A stretch of 5,627 nt of DNA from Planctomycetota bacterium (GCA_023261465.1 JAHFOW010000191.1:1-5627); one strand, 5' to 3'. Shown: positions 1-5,627, numbered from the stretch's first letter. Translations and numbers: made by a program. Notes: generated by a model from the sequence alone, not told the origin.

Positions 1-302
1 ACCATACAGAATACAGCAGTATGAAATTTGCCACGTTTTTCATGGCAGAATATGCCAATATGATTACGGTATCAGCGCTTGCCGTGACCTTTTTTCTGGG
101 TGGTTGGCATGGACCTTACCTCCCGCCCGTTGTGTGGTTCATGTTAAAAGTATCATTTTGTTTGTTCTTCTTTATCTGGATACGTTCAACGTTTCCCCGG
201 CTAAGGTATGATCAGCTGATGCATTTTGGATGGAAGTTTTTGCTGCCCCTTTCGCTCTTTAATATATTAATTACAGGGCTTATTATGGTGATAAAGGGAT
301 GA
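1..302 (+). CDS. nuoH: NADH-quinone oxidoreductase subunit H, C-terminal part (5' end outside window)
   Basis: NuoH is the membrane subunit of complex I that forms much of the quinone-binding cavity and its link to the proton channels. Only the last 99 residues are present, read from base 3. They open with TEYSSMKF and FFMAEY, the conserved stretch that ends the long cytoplasmic quinone-site loop. Three hydrophobic segments follow, at about residues 19-33, 42-58 and 77-96 of the fragment. Between the last two is the conserved IRSTFPRLRYDQLMHFGWK, which matches the E. coli pattern of Arg-rich loop plus RYDQ. The first Met inside the window (base 21) lies within the conserved block, so it is not the start; the gene begins upstream. 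The stop codon overlaps the nuoI start as ATGA (bases 299-302), which points to translational coupling. I see no truncation at the C-terminus. Confidence 0.95.
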   Translation, partial: HTEYSSMKFATFFMAEYANMITVSALAVTFFLGGWHGPYLPPVVWFMLKVSFCLFFFIWIRSTFPRLRYDQLMHFGWKFLLPLSLFNILITGLIMVIKG

Positions 303-730
303 GTATGATTTTGCCGTTCATAAAGGGGTTGGCGCTCACGCTCAAACGTTTTTTGAATCCGGGTACTTGCGTAACAGTACAGTATCCTGAAGAACGCCCG
401 AAGCTTGCAAACAGGTTTCGCGGATTGCCGGAATTGCAAATTGATAACGATGGAAAGGAAAAGTGTGTGGCGTGCGGACTCTGCGCCAGGGTTTGTCCCT
501 CTCAGTGTATTACCGTTGAAGGGGCAGAGGATGAAACAACGCACAAACGGTATCCAAAAGTTTATGAACTGGACGCCTTCCGGTGTATTTTCTGCGGGTT
601 TTGTGAAGAGGCGTGCCCGGTACGGGCGATAATCCTTCGGGATACCTTTGAACTGTCGTCTTATCAGAACAAGGAAATTTTTGATAAGGAAAAATTACTG
701 GAACTTTCAAGGAAAAGAAAGGGGCAATGA
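299..730 (+). CDS. nuoI: NADH-quinone oxidoreductase subunit I, 2x[4Fe-4S] ferredoxin-like subunit
   Basis: NuoI carries clusters N6a and N6b, which relay electrons from the NuoG chain toward N2 in NuoB, at the foot of the peripheral arm. The 143-residue product has two ferredoxin motifs of the form CxxCxxCxxxCP: Cys56, 59, 62 and 66, then Cys96, 99, 102 and 106. By family convention the last Cys of each motif ligates the other cluster. The N-terminal 45 residues have an amphipathic stretch (ILPFIKGLALTLKRFL) and the conserved RFRGLPEL, which sit against NuoH. The protein is shorter than E. coli NuoI (about 180 residues), mainly by lacking C-terminal length; no frameshift is needed to explain this. 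The ATG at 299 gives the four-base overlap with nuoH; a second ATG two codons later (305) is possible but less likely. Two further cysteines (24 and 70) lie outside the motifs. Confidence 0.96.
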   Translation: MSMILPFIKGLALTLKRFLNPGTCVTVQYPEERPKLANRFRGLPELQIDNDGKEKCVACGLCARVCPSQCITVEGAEDETTHKRYPKVYELDAFRCIFCGFCEEACPVRAIILRDTFELSSYQNKEIFDKEKLLELSRKRKGQ

Positions 731-775
731 TATAGCCTCATTATATAACCACAAGTTCTCACGTTAATTTTTTTT

Positions 776-781
776 AAGGAG
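776..781 (+). promoter_or_regulatory. Shine-Dalgarno site of the cyclic-nucleotide-binding gene
   Basis: AAGGAG lies seven bases before the ATG at 789, close to ideal spacing. It fixes the start of the inserted small gene and suggests it is translated on its own rather than by coupling to nuoI, 58 bases upstream. A run of eight T (768-775) directly precedes it. Confidence 0.75.
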
Positions 782-788
782 TAATATT

Positions 789-1190
789 ATGGAGGCAGGT
801 TGTAAGACAGCAGACCATAAATTCCTGAAAGCAGGAGAGGTACTCTTCAGCGAAGGCGCAGATGGAAAAGAGGTGTTTGTCGTTGTGTCCGGCAATGTGC
901 GGATTACCAAAAAGGCTAATGACAAGAGCGTCATATTAGCGGAACTTGGGCCGGGAGAATCTGTTGGAGAAATGTCGATACTCCTGGATAAGCCGAGAAC
1001 TGCGACTGTAGAGGCTGTAACAGATTGTGAACTTGTATGTGTGAATAGAAGCGTTTGTTTGAAGTGCATCACCAATATACCGCCTTGTGCAGCAGCTATG
1101 CTCCAGAGGCTGGCGCGACGGGTTGGTGTTATGAATGAGAATTTGCTCAAAGAGAGGCTTAAAGCCGTCAGTGAGGAAACTGTTGAGTAG
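789..1190 (+). CDS. Stand-alone cyclic-nucleotide-binding domain protein (CRP/PKA-type) inserted in the nuo operon
   Basis: The 133-residue product is essentially one cNMP-binding domain. The fold is recognisable in order: FLKAGEVLFSEGADGKEVFVV at the first strands (about residues 12-32), SGNVRI (34-39), then the phosphate-binding cassette GEMSILLDKPRTATV at 60-74. In the cassette Glu61 (ribose contact) and Arg70 (phosphate contact) are both present, with the nine-residue spacing of the eukaryotic PKA regulatory subunit. A C-terminal helix follows (LQRLARRVGVMNENLLKERL, about 105-124). There is no helix-turn-helix, no signal peptide and no membrane segment, so it is probably a soluble cytoplasmic protein that does not bind DNA by itself. 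Full CRP/FNR proteins are about 200-230 residues. The 101 bases behind the stop are too short to hide a lost winged-helix domain, so the short form looks genuine. Six cysteines occur, five of them between 80 and 100. It is not a known complex I subunit. Regulation of, or association with, complex I is inference from position; the ligand is unknown. Confidence 0.88.
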   Translation: MEAGCKTADHKFLKAGEVLFSEGADGKEVFVVVSGNVRITKKANDKSVILAELGPGESVGEMSILLDKPRTATVEAVTDCELVCVNRSVCLKCITNIPPCAAAMLQRLARRVGVMNENLLKERLKAVSEETVE

Positions 1191-1224
1191 TGCGTCTTAA
1201 TCAGGAGTTTAGAAATTCAATGGT

Positions 1225-1259
1225 ATATGGACAGCATGGACAAACGGAGTTGTTCATAT
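1225..1259 (+). repeat. Direct repeat and alternative hairpins in the spacer before nuoJ
   Basis: The heptamer ATGGACA occurs twice (1227-1233 and 1236-1242), two bases apart. Each copy can pair with the same downstream arm. The inner stem is ATGGACAA (1236-1243) with TTGTTCAT (1250-1257): eight pairs including one G-U, around a six-base loop. The outer alternative is ATATGGACA (1225-1233) with TGTTCATAT (1251-1259): nine pairs with one G-U, around a 17-base loop. The two cannot form together. No T-run follows, so this is not a standard intrinsic terminator. The stems are AT-rich and may be chance; no function is established. Confidence 0.4.
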
Positions 1260-1266
1260 CTCTAAT
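1237..1266 (+). promoter_or_regulatory. Weak candidate sigma70-type promoter ahead of nuoJ
   Basis: TGGACA (1237-1242, five of six to TTGACA) and TCTAAT (1261-1266, five of six to TATAAT) are separated by 18 bases. A start near 1273 would leave a leader of about 20 bases before the nuoJ ATG. It falls in the longest gene-free stretch of the window (101 bases), where an internal promoter for nuoJKLM would fit. It also overlaps the hairpin arms. AT-rich spacers often give such matches by chance, so this is only a candidate. Confidence 0.25.
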
Positions 1267-1275
1267 TTAATCTAG

Positions 1276-1289
1276 TCGTGGTTAAATAA
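1276..1289 (+). repeat. 14-base motif shared with the nuoL-nuoM spacer (copy 1)
   Basis: TCGTGGTTAAATAA ends two bases before the nuoJ start codon. It matches TCGTGGCTAAATAA at 4045-4058 in 13 of 14 positions. Both copies lie in intergenic DNA shortly before a nuo gene. They may be remnants of a dispersed intergenic repeat or a shared regulatory element; the sequence does not decide which. Confidence 0.45.
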
Positions 1290-1291
1290 TT

Positions 1292-1801
1292 ATGGAAGTA
1301 TATTTATTTTATATTGTAGCAACCATTGCGGTGTGTACCGGCGTTTACCTTATTTTTGAAAAGAATCCTGTTTTCAGCGCCTTGTACCTCATTCAGACGA
1401 TGGTATGCATTGCGGTACTATATATCCTTCTTGAAGCGCAGTTTATTGCGGCGGTCCAGATGATTGTCTATGCAGGTGCAATCATGGTGCTCTTCCTCTT
1501 CGTGATCATGTTATTAAATCTCAATATCGGACAAGAGAAAAAGGATGCGTTGCCGTACCAGAAAATACCTGCAATTCTCATAGGCATTGCCCTCTTTGCC
1601 GTTTTGTGTATAGTTCTGAAATCAAAACTTCTGCAAGGCAAGCAAGGTGAATATACCACTGCTTACATTAATAATGTTGGAAATACAAAACTACTGGGTA
1701 ATTTGTTGTTTACCGATTATTTGCTCCCGTTCGAAATTACATCTGTTCTCTTATTTGTAGCTGCCATTGGGGCTATTATGTTGGCCAAGAGGAAAATTTA
1801 A
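1292..1801 (+). CDS. nuoJ: NADH-quinone oxidoreductase subunit J
   Basis: NuoJ is a membrane subunit of complex I between NuoH and NuoK that helps transmit the redox signal to the proton pumps. The 169-residue protein (E. coli NuoJ is 184) has five hydrophobic segments at about residues 4-21, 28-47, 53-76, 91-110 and 144-164. The third holds the hallmark AQFIAAVQMIVYAGAIMVLF, the conserved TM3 with its pi-bulge and Tyr60; this segment is known to twist during turnover. The loop between segments 4 and 5 is polar, as usual. The ATG at 1292 is the only plausible start: a TAA lies three codons upstream in the same frame. No clear Shine-Dalgarno sequence precedes it, which is odd next to its neighbours. 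It is followed one base later by nuoK. Confidence 0.95.
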   Translation: MEVYLFYIVATIAVCTGVYLIFEKNPVFSALYLIQTMVCIAVLYILLEAQFIAAVQMIVYAGAIMVLFLFVIMLLNLNIGQEKKDALPYQKIPAILIGIALFAVLCIVLKSKLLQGKQGEYTTAYINNVGNTKLLGNLLFTDYLLPFEITSVLLFVAAIGAIMLAKRKI

Positions 1802-1802
1802 T

Positions 1803-2105
1803 ATGATTACCATTACTCACTATCTGGTACTGAGCGCAATCCTTTTTACCCTGGGTGTTATTGGCGTGCTTATACGGAGAAATGCTATCGTAATCTTTAT
1901 GTGCGTAGAACTCATGCTGAATGCCGTTAACCTGTCATTTGTGGCGTTTGCGCACTATTTAAATTCTATGCAGGGTCAGTTGTTTGTCTTTTTTACTATG
2001 ACAGTTGCCGCGGCTGAAGCTGCTGTGGGTCTGGCAATTATTGTTGCCTTATTCAGGAATAAAGAAACTGTAAACATTGATGATATGAACATCATGAAAT
2101 GGTAG
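1803..2105 (+). CDS. nuoK: NADH-quinone oxidoreductase subunit K
   Basis: NuoK is the small three-helix membrane subunit (related to MrpC) that contributes glutamates to the proton path between the quinone site and the antiporter-like subunits. Starting at the ATG at 1803, the product is exactly 100 residues, the same as E. coli NuoK, and begins MITITHYLVLSAILFTLGVIG. The two key glutamates fall at the E. coli positions: Glu36 in CVELMLNAVNL (helix 2) and Glu72 in AAAEAAVGLAI (helix 3). Arg25-Arg26 in the first loop are also conserved. A longer reading from 1767 would add twelve residues and overlap nuoJ, and is not supported; AAGAGG at 1787-1792, ten bases before 1803, is the likely ribosome binding site. 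The tail NIDDMNIMKW resembles the family's conserved C-terminal NID motif. Confidence 0.96.
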   Translation: MITITHYLVLSAILFTLGVIGVLIRRNAIVIFMCVELMLNAVNLSFVAFAHYLNSMQGQLFVFFTMTVAAAEAAVGLAIIVALFRNKETVNIDDMNIMKW

Positions 2106-2112
2106 GAGTTCC

Positions 2113-4038
2113 ATGCTCAATCTTGTTGGACTAATCTTGTTATTTCCCTTAATCGGGGCAGCTATTAATGGATTGCTCGGCAAAAGATTAAAAAAAGATA
2201 CCGTTGGCTACATTGCCTGTGGCGCAATTGGCTTGTCCTTTTTTATCGCCATACTGGTATTTTGCGGGCTTGTGCTCCTTCCCCCTGAAGCACGTCTGTT
2301 TGAAAAACAACTGTTCAACTGGATTGAATCCGGCTCATTTAAAGCCGCTGCTGGTTTACAGGTAGACCCTTTATCATCTCTTATGATCCTTGTTGTTACC
2401 GGGGTTGGCTTTCTCATCCATATTTACTCAATCGGCTATATGCATGAGGACAAGGGATACCACCGTTATTTTTGCTATCTGAATCTGTTTACCTTCTCCA
2501 TGTTATTGCTCGTCCTGGGCAACAACTTCCTCCTTATGTTTATTGGATGGGAGGCTGTGGGTCTGTGTTCTTACCTGCTCATAGGATTCTGGTTTGAGAA
2601 GAAATCTGCCTCGGATGCGGCAAAGAAGGCCTTTATCGTGAATCGTGTCGGTGATTTTGGATTTGCCCTTGGAATTATGCTTATCTTTTTAACCTTTCAT
2701 ACGATTGATTTTACTGAGGTCTTTCATGCAGCTTCAGAGGGCGGTTTTGCCGTGGGTAATTTTACCATAACGATAATTACCCTTTTATTATTTATGGGCG
2801 CAACGGGTAAATCTGCTCAGATTCCTCTTTATACCTGGCTGCCGGACGCTATGGAAGGACCGACGCCGGTCAGCGCCTTAATCCATGCTGCAACCATGGT
2901 GACTGCGGGCGTCTATATGATTGCACGGTGCAATGTCCTGTACATGCTGTCGCCTTTTACCATGACCGTGGTTGCCGGTATTGGAGCGGTCACCGCTCTT
3001 TTTGCCGCATCTATCGGACTGGTGCAAAACGATATCAAGCGGGTGCTCGCCTATTCGACCATTAGCCAGCTCGGTTATATGTTTCTGGCCTGTGGCGTTG
3101 GGGCATTTTCTGCAGGTGTGTTTCACCTCATGACCCATGCCTTTTTTAAGGCATTGCTTTTTCTGGGTTCTGGCAGCGTCATTCATGCCCTCTCCGGCGA
3201 GCAAGATATGAGAAAGATGGGGGGGCTTAAACAGCACATCCCTGTTACTTATAAGACGTTTTTGATAGGTACGGTAGCCATTGCAGGTATTCCGCCCTTT
3301 GCAGGATTTTTTAGCAAAGATGAAATCCTGCTGGAATCCCTTGTTCACGGTAATTTCGTATATTGGTCGATTGCTGCCCTGGCTGCCTTTTTCACGGCAT
3401 TTTATATGTTCCGTTTACTCTTTATGACATTTCACGGCAAATCGAGGGTAGATCATCACGTTATGGAACATCTCCATGAATCGCCGAAGAACATGACCAT
3501 GCCCCTCATGATACTTGCAGGACTTTCATTCTGCGGAGGATTTCTGGGGCTTCCCGGCGCAAGCGCCATTGATAGTTTTTTGTCCCCCGTGTTCGGTGGT
3601 CATGGACATGCTGAAATTTCCATGTCAGGCGCTGCCGTTCATCAAAGTGAAGGGCATCCTTATTTAATGATGGTGATTTCAACGGCAATTGCAGTTGCCG
3701 GTATCGGGCTGGCGTATCAAATGTATGTTAAAAAACCTGAATTGCCCCAAAAACTGGCAGGACAGTATCGCCTGATTTATAAAATCCTTCTGAATAAGTA
3801 TTATATCGATGAAATTTACAATGCGCTCTTTGTAAATTCAGTCAAAAAAGGTTCTCTTCTCTTATGGAAGCGTGTGGATGCTATGATGATTGACGGCTCT
3901 GTGAATGGTGTCGCGCGTCTTGTCGGATGGTTTGGCAATATCTTGCGATACTTACAAACCGGATATGTACGCAATTATGCCTTTTACATTGTGCTCGGTT
4001 GTATCTTTATTATGGCGCTTGCTGCATTTGGCAGATGA
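2113..4038 (+). CDS. nuoL: NADH-quinone oxidoreductase subunit L, distal proton-pumping antiporter-like subunit
   Basis: NuoL is the distal Mrp-antiporter-like proton pump of complex I, with a long lateral helix bracing the membrane arm. The 641-residue protein (E. coli 613) shows the core motifs: FIGWEAVGLCSYLLIGFW with Glu147, NRVGDFG with Asp181, GKSAQIPLYTWLPDAMEGPT with Lys233, IHAATMVTAGVY with His258, VFHLMTHAFFKALLFL with His338, His342 and Lys346, and PPFAGFFSKDEIL with Lys402 and Asp403. These match E. coli Glu144, Asp178, Lys229, His254, His334, His338, Lys342, Lys399 and Asp400 at a shift of three to four residues. The C-terminal part from about 550 to 640 (NKYYIDEIYN, then a long amphipathic stretch and a last membrane helix) is the lateral helix and TM16. 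Two histidine-rich loops lie at 441-455 and 497-515. AGGAG (2104-2108), overlapping the nuoK stop, is a closely spaced ribosome binding site. Confidence 0.97.
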   Translation: MLNLVGLILLFPLIGAAINGLLGKRLKKDTVGYIACGAIGLSFFIAILVFCGLVLLPPEARLFEKQLFNWIESGSFKAAAGLQVDPLSSLMILVVTGVGFLIHIYSIGYMHEDKGYHRYFCYLNLFTFSMLLLVLGNNFLLMFIGWEAVGLCSYLLIGFWFEKKSASDAAKKAFIVNRVGDFGFALGIMLIFLTFHTIDFTEVFHAASEGGFAVGNFTITIITLLLFMGATGKSAQIPLYTWLPDAMEGPTPVSALIHAATMVTAGVYMIARCNVLYMLSPFTMTVVAGIGAVTALFAASIGLVQNDIKRVLAYSTISQLGYMFLACGVGAFSAGVFHLMTHAFFKALLFLGSGSVIHALSGEQDMRKMGGLKQHIPVTYKTFLIGTVAIAGIPPFAGFFSKDEILLESLVHGNFVYWSIAALAAFFTAFYMFRLLFMTFHGKSRVDHHVMEHLHESPKNMTMPLMILAGLSFCGGFLGLPGASAIDSFLSPVFGGHGHAEISMSGAAVHQSEGHPYLMMVISTAIAVAGIGLAYQMYVKKPELPQKLAGQYRLIYKILLNKYYIDEIYNALFVNSVKKGSLLLWKRVDAMMIDGSVNGVARLVGWFGNILRYLQTGYVRNYAFYIVLGCIFIMALAAFGR

Positions 4039-4042
4039 GTTT

Positions 4043-4068
4043 ATTCGTGGCTAAATAACGAAATTCGT
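4043..4068 (+). repeat. Degenerate ATTCGT repeat in the nuoL-nuoM spacer (contains motif copy 2)
   Basis: The 47-base spacer holds ATTCGT twice (4043-4048 and 4063-4068), with the inverted arm ACGAA at 4058-4062 between them, giving TTCGT/ACGAA/TTCGT. ACGAA-A-TTCGT (4058-4068) is a near-perfect dyad. The stretch TCGTGGCTAAATAA (4045-4058) matches the motif before nuoJ in 13 of 14 bases. It looks like a fragment of a short palindromic intergenic repeat. No terminator-like T-run follows. Confidence 0.4.
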
Positions 4069-4074
4069 AATTCT

Positions 4075-4078
4075 GGAG
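4075..4078 (+). promoter_or_regulatory. Shine-Dalgarno site of nuoM
   Basis: GGAG lies seven bases before the ATG at 4086 and decides the nuoM start. With a 47-base gap after nuoL, nuoM appears to be initiated independently rather than by coupling. Confidence 0.6.
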
Positions 4079-4085
4079 TATCTGG

Positions 4086-5627
4086 ATGTCTTTACCTATT
4101 CTTTCACTCATAACGTTTCTTCCCATCGTCGGGGTGTTTTTTATCCTTTCGATTGATTCGAAACGGCTGGAATTGATCAGGATTACGACACTGCTGGTGT
4201 CGGTTGTGGTGTTTTTTGTATCCATTCCCCTATACTTTGGTTTCGATGGACGCACGTATGAAATGCAGTTTGTTGAAAAGCTCCCGTGGATACCTTCCTT
4301 CGGCATATTTTATCATGTGGGAATTGATGGTATTAGCCTGTTTCTGATACTTTTGACGACATTTATTACCCCTCTTGCGCTCCTGGCCTCATGGTATATC
4401 TCCAAAAATGTAAAAGAATACATGATTGCCATGCTGGTGCTCGAGACGGGGATGATTGGCGTTTTCACATCTCTTGACCTCTTCTTATTTTACGTATTCT
4501 GGGAACTCATGTTGATTCCCATGTACCTCCTCATCGGCATCTGGGGCGGACCAAGAAGGGTCTATGCGGCGGTAAAGTTCTTTCTGTACACGATGGTGGG
4601 TAGTGTTTTTATGCTTTTGGCCATCATTACCCTGTACTTTTTGAATCACCGGGTAACGGGTGAATATACCTTTAACCTCCTGGAATTTTACCGGCTCGAC
4701 CTCTCTTATGCCGTACAATTCTGGTTGTTTCTGGCTTTTTTTCTGGCTTTTGCTATCAAAGTGCCCATGTTTCCCTTTCATACATGGCTGCCTGATGCCC
4801 ACGTAGAAGCGCCAACGGCGGGGAGTGTGATTCTGGCAGGCGTCCTCCTGAAAATGGGGACGTATGGTTTTGTGCGTTTCTGTCTGCCTCTGTTCCCTGA
4901 GGTAAGCCATGCATTCGTTCCGGTAATTTCGTGGATGGCCGTCGTTGGTATTATCTACGGCGCCTTGGTTTCTATGGTTCAGGATGATTTGAAAAAACTT
5001 GTTGCCTATTCCAGCGTGAGTCATCTGGGTTTTGTTATGCTGGGTATTTTTGCCTTTAACATACAGGGTATCGAGGGCGGTATTATCCAGATGATTAATC
5101 ACGGTCTCAGCACCGGCGCACTCTTCCTTATTGTTGGAATGCTCTATGAGAGAAGGCATACCCGTATGATTGCTGATTTCGGAGGACTTACGAAACAAAT
5201 CCCTGTTTTGGCTACATTTTTTTTGATCGTTACTTTTTCTTCTATTGGACTCCCGGGGTTGAATGGTTTTGTTGGGGAGTTTCTCATTCTTGTTGGGACT
5301 TTTAAATCGAGGATACTCTATGCGTCTCTGGCGACATCGGGCATTATCCTTGCGGCTGTTTACATGCTCTGGATGTTTCAGAGGGTTATGTTCGAAAAAA
5401 TAACTCATGAAGAAAACAAAACATTAAAGGATATTAATAAAAGAGAAGTTGTTATATTAATACCCATTATCATTATGATTTTCTGGATAGGTGTCTATCC
5501 AAATTCGTTCCTGAGAAAAATGGACGCCTCGGTAAACCACCTTTTAAAACAGGTGGGAGAAAAGGCGAATGTTGTACAAGTGCAGAAAACGGTTATACCG
5601 AAGATCGATATTGTCACCGAACCTAAA
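4086..5627 (+). CDS. nuoM: NADH-quinone oxidoreductase subunit M, antiporter-like proton pump (3' end outside window)
   Basis: NuoM is the middle antiporter-like proton pump of the complex I membrane arm, between NuoL and NuoN. From the ATG at 4086 the frame stays open for 514 codons to the window edge, already the length of a full NuoM (E. coli 509), so only a short tail is missing. Motifs: GIDGISLFLILLTTFITP at about 79-96, FYVFWELMLIPMYLLIG with Glu140, FAIKVPMFPFHTWLPDAHVE with Lys225, AGVLLKMGTYG with Lys256, VAYSSVSHLGFVMLG (307-320), and GLNGFVGEFLIL with Glu398. These equal E. coli Glu144, Lys234, Lys265 and Glu407 at a constant shift in the later part. The protein is hydrophobic almost throughout, with a last membrane helix near 454-472 and a hydrophilic tail after 475. 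A T8 run (5217-5224) lies inside the gene without disturbing the frame. Confidence 0.96.
   Translation, partial: MSLPILSLITFLPIVGVFFILSIDSKRLELIRITTLLVSVVVFFVSIPLYFGFDGRTYEMQFVEKLPWIPSFGIFYHVGIDGISLFLILLTTFITPLALLASWYISKNVKEYMIAMLVLETGMIGVFTSLDLFLFYVFWELMLIPMYLLIGIWGGPRRVYAAVKFFLYTMVGSVFMLLAIITLYFLNHRVTGEYTFNLLEFYRLDLSYAVQFWLFLAFFLAFAIKVPMFPFHTWLPDAHVEAPTAGSVILAGVLLKMGTYGFVRFCLPLFPEVSHAFVPVISWMAVVGIIYGALVSMVQDDLKKLVAYSSVSHLGFVMLGIFAFNIQGIEGGIIQMINHGLSTGALFLIVGMLYERRHTRMIADFGGLTKQIPVLATFFLIVTFSSIGLPGLNGFVGEFLILVGTFKSRILYASLATSGIILAAVYMLWMFQRVMFEKITHEENKTLKDINKREVVILIPIIIMIFWIGVYPNSFLRKMDASVNHLLKQVGEKANVVQVQKTVIPKIDIVTEPK

Noticed and set aside
731..788. Terminator or promoter between nuoI and the cNMP-binding gene
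   Set aside because: There is a T8 run and a TATAAC, but only a weak five-pair stem far from the run and no -35-like hexamer at a suitable distance.
764..1150. Open frame on the - strand, 128 codons, opposite the cNMP-binding gene
   Set aside because: The + strand frame has a recognisable domain, a strong ribosome binding site and intact ligand residues; the - strand product matches nothing I know.
1220..1270. A 16-codon open frame in the spacer before nuoJ, preceded by AGGAG at 1203-1207
   Set aside because: It could be a leader peptide over the hairpins, but the spacing of 12 bases is long, the peptide has no run of regulatory codons, and such short frames occur often by chance.
1191..1291. 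A lost helix-turn-helix domain or frameshift behind the cNMP-binding gene
   Set aside because: The spacer is only 101 bases and no frame in it reads as a winged-helix segment; the protein ends naturally after its C-helix.
1767..1802. Twelve-residue N-terminal extension of nuoK
   Set aside because: It overlaps the nuoJ coding end, is polar and unlike the family, and the start at 1803 gives the standard 100 residues with Glu36 and Glu72 in register.
2878..3348. Open frame on the - strand, 156 codons, opposite nuoL
   Set aside because: It lies wholly within the conserved part of nuoL and its translation is a polar, low-information mirror of the membrane helices.
3435..3657. Histidine-rich loops of NuoL as a special metal-binding insertion
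   Set aside because: Histidine-rich loops in this part of NuoL are common in the family, so nothing unusual can be claimed.
4485..5408. Long open frame on the - strand, 307 codons, opposite nuoM
   Set aside because: It is the antisense shadow of a clear membrane-protein gene: T-rich second codon positions on + give a polar, Lys/Asn/Gln/His-rich translation with no recognisable domain, and it has no convincing start signal.

Overview
The window is a stretch of a bacterial respiratory complex I (NADH:quinone oxidoreductase, nuo) operon. All genes lie on the + strand, in the order nuoH (3' end only), nuoI, a small cyclic-nucleotide-binding-domain gene, nuoJ, nuoK, nuoL, nuoM (5' end and nearly all of the gene). 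Apart from the inserted small gene this is the classical nuoA-N order. The nuo assignments rest on characteristic motifs: the two 4Fe-4S signatures of NuoI, Glu36 and Glu72 of NuoK, and the Glu/Lys proton-channel residues of NuoL and NuoM.

Layout: 1-302 is the last 99 codons of nuoH, overlapping nuoI (299-730) by four bases. After a 58-base gap comes a 133-residue stand-alone cyclic-nucleotide-binding domain protein (789-1190) with a strong ribosome binding site and no DNA-binding domain. A 101-base gap (1191-1291) follows; it holds a short direct repeat that can form two alternative hairpins and a weak sigma70-like promoter candidate. nuoJ (1292-1801) and nuoK (1803-2105) are separated by one base, and nuoL (2113-4038) follows after seven. 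A 47-base spacer carries a degenerate repeat also seen just before nuoJ. nuoM (4086 onward) stays open to the window edge. No rRNA, tRNA, CRISPR array, insertion sequence or convincing terminator was seen.

How the parts work together: NuoH and NuoI form the junction between the peripheral arm and the membrane arm. NuoI carries electrons through clusters N6a and N6b toward N2, and NuoH closes the quinone cavity. NuoJ and NuoK link this to the antiporter-like pumps NuoM and NuoL, which translocate protons. The inserted domain protein is not a known complex I subunit; its position suggests a sensory or regulatory role, but that is inference.

Organism: the sequence shows only a bacterium of middling GC content with a complete-style nuo operon. 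The general look (E. coli-like subunit order, an inserted small gene, and a TTCGTGGCTAAATAA-like intergenic repeat) reminds me of anammox Planctomycetes such as Brocadia or Kuenenia relatives. This is a low-confidence impression that a homology search would settle. Most of the window is ordinary. The item most worth a second look is the cyclic-nucleotide-binding gene and the spacer behind it.
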